NCBI GenBank assembly: GCA_030068145.1
Contig: JAPJBO010000968.1
Coordinates: 1 to 64,000 of the forward strand
DNA length: 64,000 nucleotides
Reading direction: 5' to 3'
DNA from: Diplonema papillatum
Lineage: Eukaryota > Euglenozoa > Diplonemea > Diplonemida > Diplonemidae
A program made the translations under genes and the position numbers. The notes beneath the pieces were generated by a model, which was not told the origin of the DNA, did not search any database, and saw only the letters and a program-made list of their open reading frames with translations. The first letter of the stretch is position 1. Each line of letters starts with the position of its first letter. Positions 63,140-64,000 of this stretch are shown in pieces.

Positions 63140-63550
63140 GGTGCATTGGAAGACGTCATGCTGGGGCTGCTGAAGTCATCGAACCTTTCGACGGCATTTC
63201 CAGAGACAAACAAGCTGTTTGTCATTGCTGTTGTCCTGCCAATGGGGACAGCATCGGTCGAGCGTGTCTTTTCAAACATGAAAAGGGTGTTGACAAAAGC
63301 CAGGAAGAGGCTTCACGAGCAGACGCTGACCGACGTGCTAATGCTCGGGCTCAATGGCCCGTATGAACGTGGCAGCGGCATCCCGAGGAGCGCTATGGCG
63401 TCCCTCAATGCGTGGATTGCGAGCCCAAGAACACTGAACTTCGCCACGTTCGCCACGTGGCCGGAGTATGAAGCGTGCGTCGACAAAGTGGGGGTCATGC
63501 GCAAAAATATGATGACTAACCCAAGGCTGCTGCAATCGGCCCTATACTGA
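63140..63550 (+). pseudogene. hAT transposase C-terminal dimerisation domain
   Basis: The frame encodes TNKLFVIAVVLPMGTASVER then VFSNMKRVLTKARKRLHEQT and LTDVLMLGLNGP, the hAT family C-terminal (hATC) signature with the invariant SxER-x-FS-x-MK pattern, followed by about 60 more residues to a stop at 63550. The catalytic and BED zinc-finger parts are absent from the window upstream; the simple repeat at 63010-63130 replaces them. It is a 5'-truncated remnant, or possibly a last exon of a longer copy. Confidence 0.85.
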
Positions 63551-64000
63551 CGCTGTTGTTGGCCCATTGCACTCGTCCCTTTGTTTCCCGTAGCAGGCGT
63601 ATGGCTTTCTTCGTCCTTTGTCCACCATCCCACCGCTATCCGGTACGACTTCGCTCTGCAGGCATTCGTTGCCGAACGGGGGTGGCTGCCCTCCTGCAAC
63701 ACCCCCTGTGCACAAAAGTTTGGATACAGACCAGTTTACCAGTTCTGGGCTCGGGGGTTCTTCGGTGGCATGGTGCCCTGACTGACCCTGGCCAACACCC
63801 AAAAAAAGAACTGCCTGTTCAGAACTATCTTTTTTTTTTTTTTTTTTTTCCCGCCCGCCCAGCATACTAGCTCTGACTTCGAGCGGGCGAGATTCGATGG
63901 CACACTCGCTGGCTTTTTAGCTCCAAATGCAGAACCTGCTGGGCATGCTCGAGTGCGCCCAGGAAGGAGAAGTGTCAGCAGCTCAAGTCGAAAGCGCAAC
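63551..64000. other. Intergenic to window end
   Basis: A T-run of about 20 at 63830-63849 and short ORFs. It may include the 3' end of the hAT element; no terminal repeat can be paired within the window. Confidence 0.45.

Overview
This is nuclear DNA from a eukaryote, most likely a single-celled protist or alga with a repeat-rich genome. Three things point that way: a Slo/BK-type potassium channel, long GC-rich open reading frames with few introns, and a LINE-type retroelement plus many terminal-inverted-repeat (TIR) DNA elements. There is no bacterial operon layout. I cannot name the species; an alveolate/chromerid or other alga is only a guess.

Layout. 1-2.9 kb: the 5' part of a LINE on the minus strand, with ORF1 and then an ORF2 carrying an OTU-type cysteine protease domain and an APE-type endonuclease, next to a (TG)84 microsatellite. 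2.9-9.5 kb: intergenic DNA with a hairpin, small MITEs, dispersed repeats and a ~280-bp tandem repeat. 9.5-21.5 kb: a block of three TIR elements: an 8.0-kb foldback element made of two head-to-head arrays of a 41-bp satellite, a 1.65-kb element abutting it, and a 1.76-kb element. All three sit in copies of one short motif. 21.6-28.2 kb: more inverted-repeat elements, two of them abutting, a nested MITE, and minisatellites.

28.5-34.1 kb: a possible exon in two tandem copies, a truncated 5' copy of a short-chain dehydrogenase (SDR) gene, a 3.07-kb TA-flanked element with a zinc-finger ORF, then the intact SDR gene. 36.6-46.6 kb: a very large low-complexity gene (about 2740 aa) followed by three decaying copies of its 3' end. 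48.6-52.4 kb: a probable two-exon gene with partial tandem copies upstream and inside its intron. 53.3-61.8 kb: a partial 5' copy of the channel gene, a 2.43-kb TIR element, the intact channel gene (1063 aa), and its 3' end repeated about eleven more times. 63.0-63.6 kb: the C-terminal part of a hAT transposase.

Three patterns recur. (1) Several genes have partial copies of their own 5' ends just upstream and/or of their 3' ends in tandem downstream; for two of them a TIR element lies between the 5' copy and the gene. (2) TIR elements abut one another and share one target-site copy. (3) The three elements at 9.5-21.5 kb each carry a subterminal segment in direct orientation inside otherwise inverted ends. 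The host genes (SDR, channel, low-complexity proteins) have no evident shared pathway.
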